Shown here: positions 5,079 through 5,877 of the stretch, piece by piece
Layout: each line of letters begins with the position of its first letter
Position numbering within the stretch: position 1 is the stretch's first letter
DNA from: Thauera sp.
GTDB lineage: Bacteria > Pseudomonadota > Gammaproteobacteria > Burkholderiales > Rhodocyclaceae
DNA: 5,877 bases
Assembly (NCBI GenBank): GCA_023150215.1
Contig: JAKLLJ010000217.1
Span: forward strand, 1 to 5,877
Reading direction: 5' to 3'
Translations under genes and position numbers: made by a program
The notes under the pieces: generated by a model
What the model was told of the DNA's origin: nothing
Databases searched by the model: none
What the model saw: only the letters and a program-made list of their open reading frames with translations

Positions 5079-5877
5079 ATGAAAGCACTCCTATCCCGCC
5101 TCGCCCAGCAGGCCAGGCCCCACATCCTGGCCATCGCGCTCGTCTGCGCGGTAACGATCGCGGCGGCTGGCGTCGCTTGGGCGCAGACCCGCAGCGGCGT
5201 GCAGCACCAGGGCAGCGTCATCGGCGACGACGTGCTCTACAGCATCGGCGGCGGCCGCGCGGTGTCGATGGGCGGTGCGGCCAACATGCACTCCATCGGC
5301 GTCGGCGTGGGCTGGAACAGCAACCTGATCTGCGGCGACATGAGCATCACCACGACGCTGCAGAACCAGCTGAACGGCATCACCAACGGCTTCCAGGCCA
5401 TCATGTCCTCGGTGATCCAGAACGCCACCGCAGCCGTGGCGTCGCTGCCGGCGCTGATCATCCAGCGTGCCGATCCGGGGCTCTACAACCTGCTGACCAA
5501 CGGCGTGCTGCAGGCACGGCTCGATTTCGACCGCAGCAAGCTGACCTGCCGCGCCATCGCCAACCGCATGGCCGACATGGCCGGCGGCCAACTCGGCTGG
5601 GACCAACTCGCCGAGGGCATGGCGCTGAAGCAGTCGGTTGCCAGCACCGATGCCGTGTCGGCGATCGACGAGGCCGAGGCGAACCGGGGCAACAACGGCG
5701 TGCCCTGGGTGGGCGGCGACAACGCCGGCGGCGCCGGCCAGCCCCCGGTGCGCGTGGTCGGCGACGTCACCCGCGCCGGTTACAACCTCATCAACGGCCG
5801 CAGCGTCACCGACACCAGCTCGATCGCGCCGTCCAGTTGCAGTGGCAACCTGGCCTGCCAGACCTGGAGCTCGGCCG
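5079..5877 (+). CDS. Integrating conjugative element protein, TIGR03755 family, cut by right edge
   Basis: The frame is open from ATG 5079 to the end of the window (266 complete codons), so the C-terminus is missing; the family is longer than this. A signal peptide spans about residues 1-36 (HILAIALVCAVTIAAAGVAWA, then QTRSG in mature form). The mature protein has a glycine-rich start (YSIGGGRAVSMGGAANM), VGWNSNLICGDMS, a Gln/Asn-rich helix (LQNQLNGITNGFQAIM), LPALIIQRADPGLYNLLTNG and LTCRAIANRMADM, all features of the PFL_4711-type ICE protein that regularly follows the TraU-like gene. It likely acts in the envelope in mating-pair formation; its exact role is unknown. The ribosome-binding site is a weak GAGG 8 nt upstream overlapping the previous stop. 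Confidence 0.9.
   Translation, partial: MKALLSRLAQQARPHILAIALVCAVTIAAAGVAWAQTRSGVQHQGSVIGDDVLYSIGGGRAVSMGGAANMHSIGVGVGWNSNLICGDMSITTTLQNQLNGITNGFQAIMSSVIQNATAAVASLPALIIQRADPGLYNLLTNGVLQARLDFDRSKLTCRAIANRMADMAGGQLGWDQLAEGMALKQSVASTDAVSAIDEAEANRGNNGVPWVGGDNAGGAGQPPVRVVGDVTRAGYNLINGRSVTDTSSIAPSSCSGNLACQTWSSA

Larger units (their letters stand above)
3690..5877 (+). mobile_element. Part of an ICEclc/PAGI-2-type integrative and conjugative element (conjugation module)
   Basis: Three adjacent co-directional genes of the TIGR03757, TIGR03756 and TIGR03755 families are found together in the G-type mating-pair formation module of ICEclc, PAGI-2 and related elements. Their tight packing (4-bp overlap, 10-bp gap) indicates one transcript. 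No integrase, relaxase or att site lies in the window, so the element's ends cannot be placed. The nrdD gene and the four-gene operon immediately upstream are probably cargo within the same element, but could lie outside a boundary near 3540-3690. Confidence 0.85.

Noticed and set aside
4475..5221. Minus-strand frame of 248 codons opposite the TraU-like gene
   Set aside because: It is antisense to a clear conjugation gene and His/Ala/Arg-rich, as shadows of GC-rich genes usually are.

Overview
The window reads as part of an integrative and conjugative element (ICE) of the ICEclc/PAGI-2 type in a GC-rich Pseudomonadota genome, probably a gamma- or betaproteobacterium able to grow without oxygen. 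The case rests on the last 2.2 kb, which encodes three consecutive secreted proteins typical of the conjugation module of these elements. The leftward anaerobic gene and a small metal/iron-type operon look like cargo. The species cannot be named from the sequence.

Region 1 (1-1763, minus strand) holds the first 444 codons of a class III anaerobic ribonucleotide reductase, nrdD, cut by the left edge, with an elaborate control region. Reading in the direction of transcription, this comprises two NrdR-type boxes 31 bp apart, a sigma-70-like promoter, and a full cobalamin riboswitch whose closing stem begins at about the predicted transcription start. A hairpin then buries the Shine-Dalgarno sequence just ahead of a TTG start codon. 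One arm of that hairpin can also pair with the conserved B12 box of the aptamer, which suggests translational switching. The implied logic is that dNTP supply (NrdR) and vitamin B12 (riboswitch) both turn down an enzyme that does not need B12.

Region 2 (1764-3537, plus strand) is a divergent four-gene operon. Its promoter-like sequence contains a Fur-box-like 19-mer, and a leader hairpin lies upstream of the first gene. The genes encode a 102-aa Cys/His-bearing protein, a 69-aa protein, a 217-aa coiled-coil plus DUF2325 protein, and a 91-aa two-helix membrane protein resembling the mercury transporter MerF but with altered metal ligands. Only DUF2325 and the MerF resemblance are recognisable; the function of the set is unknown. 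This is the best candidate for an undescribed system.

Region 3 (3690-5877, plus strand) holds three conjugation genes of the TIGR03757, TIGR03756 (TraU-like) and TIGR03755 families, tightly packed, each with a signal peptide. The last runs off the right edge. They are expected to act in the periplasm or envelope in mating-pair formation.
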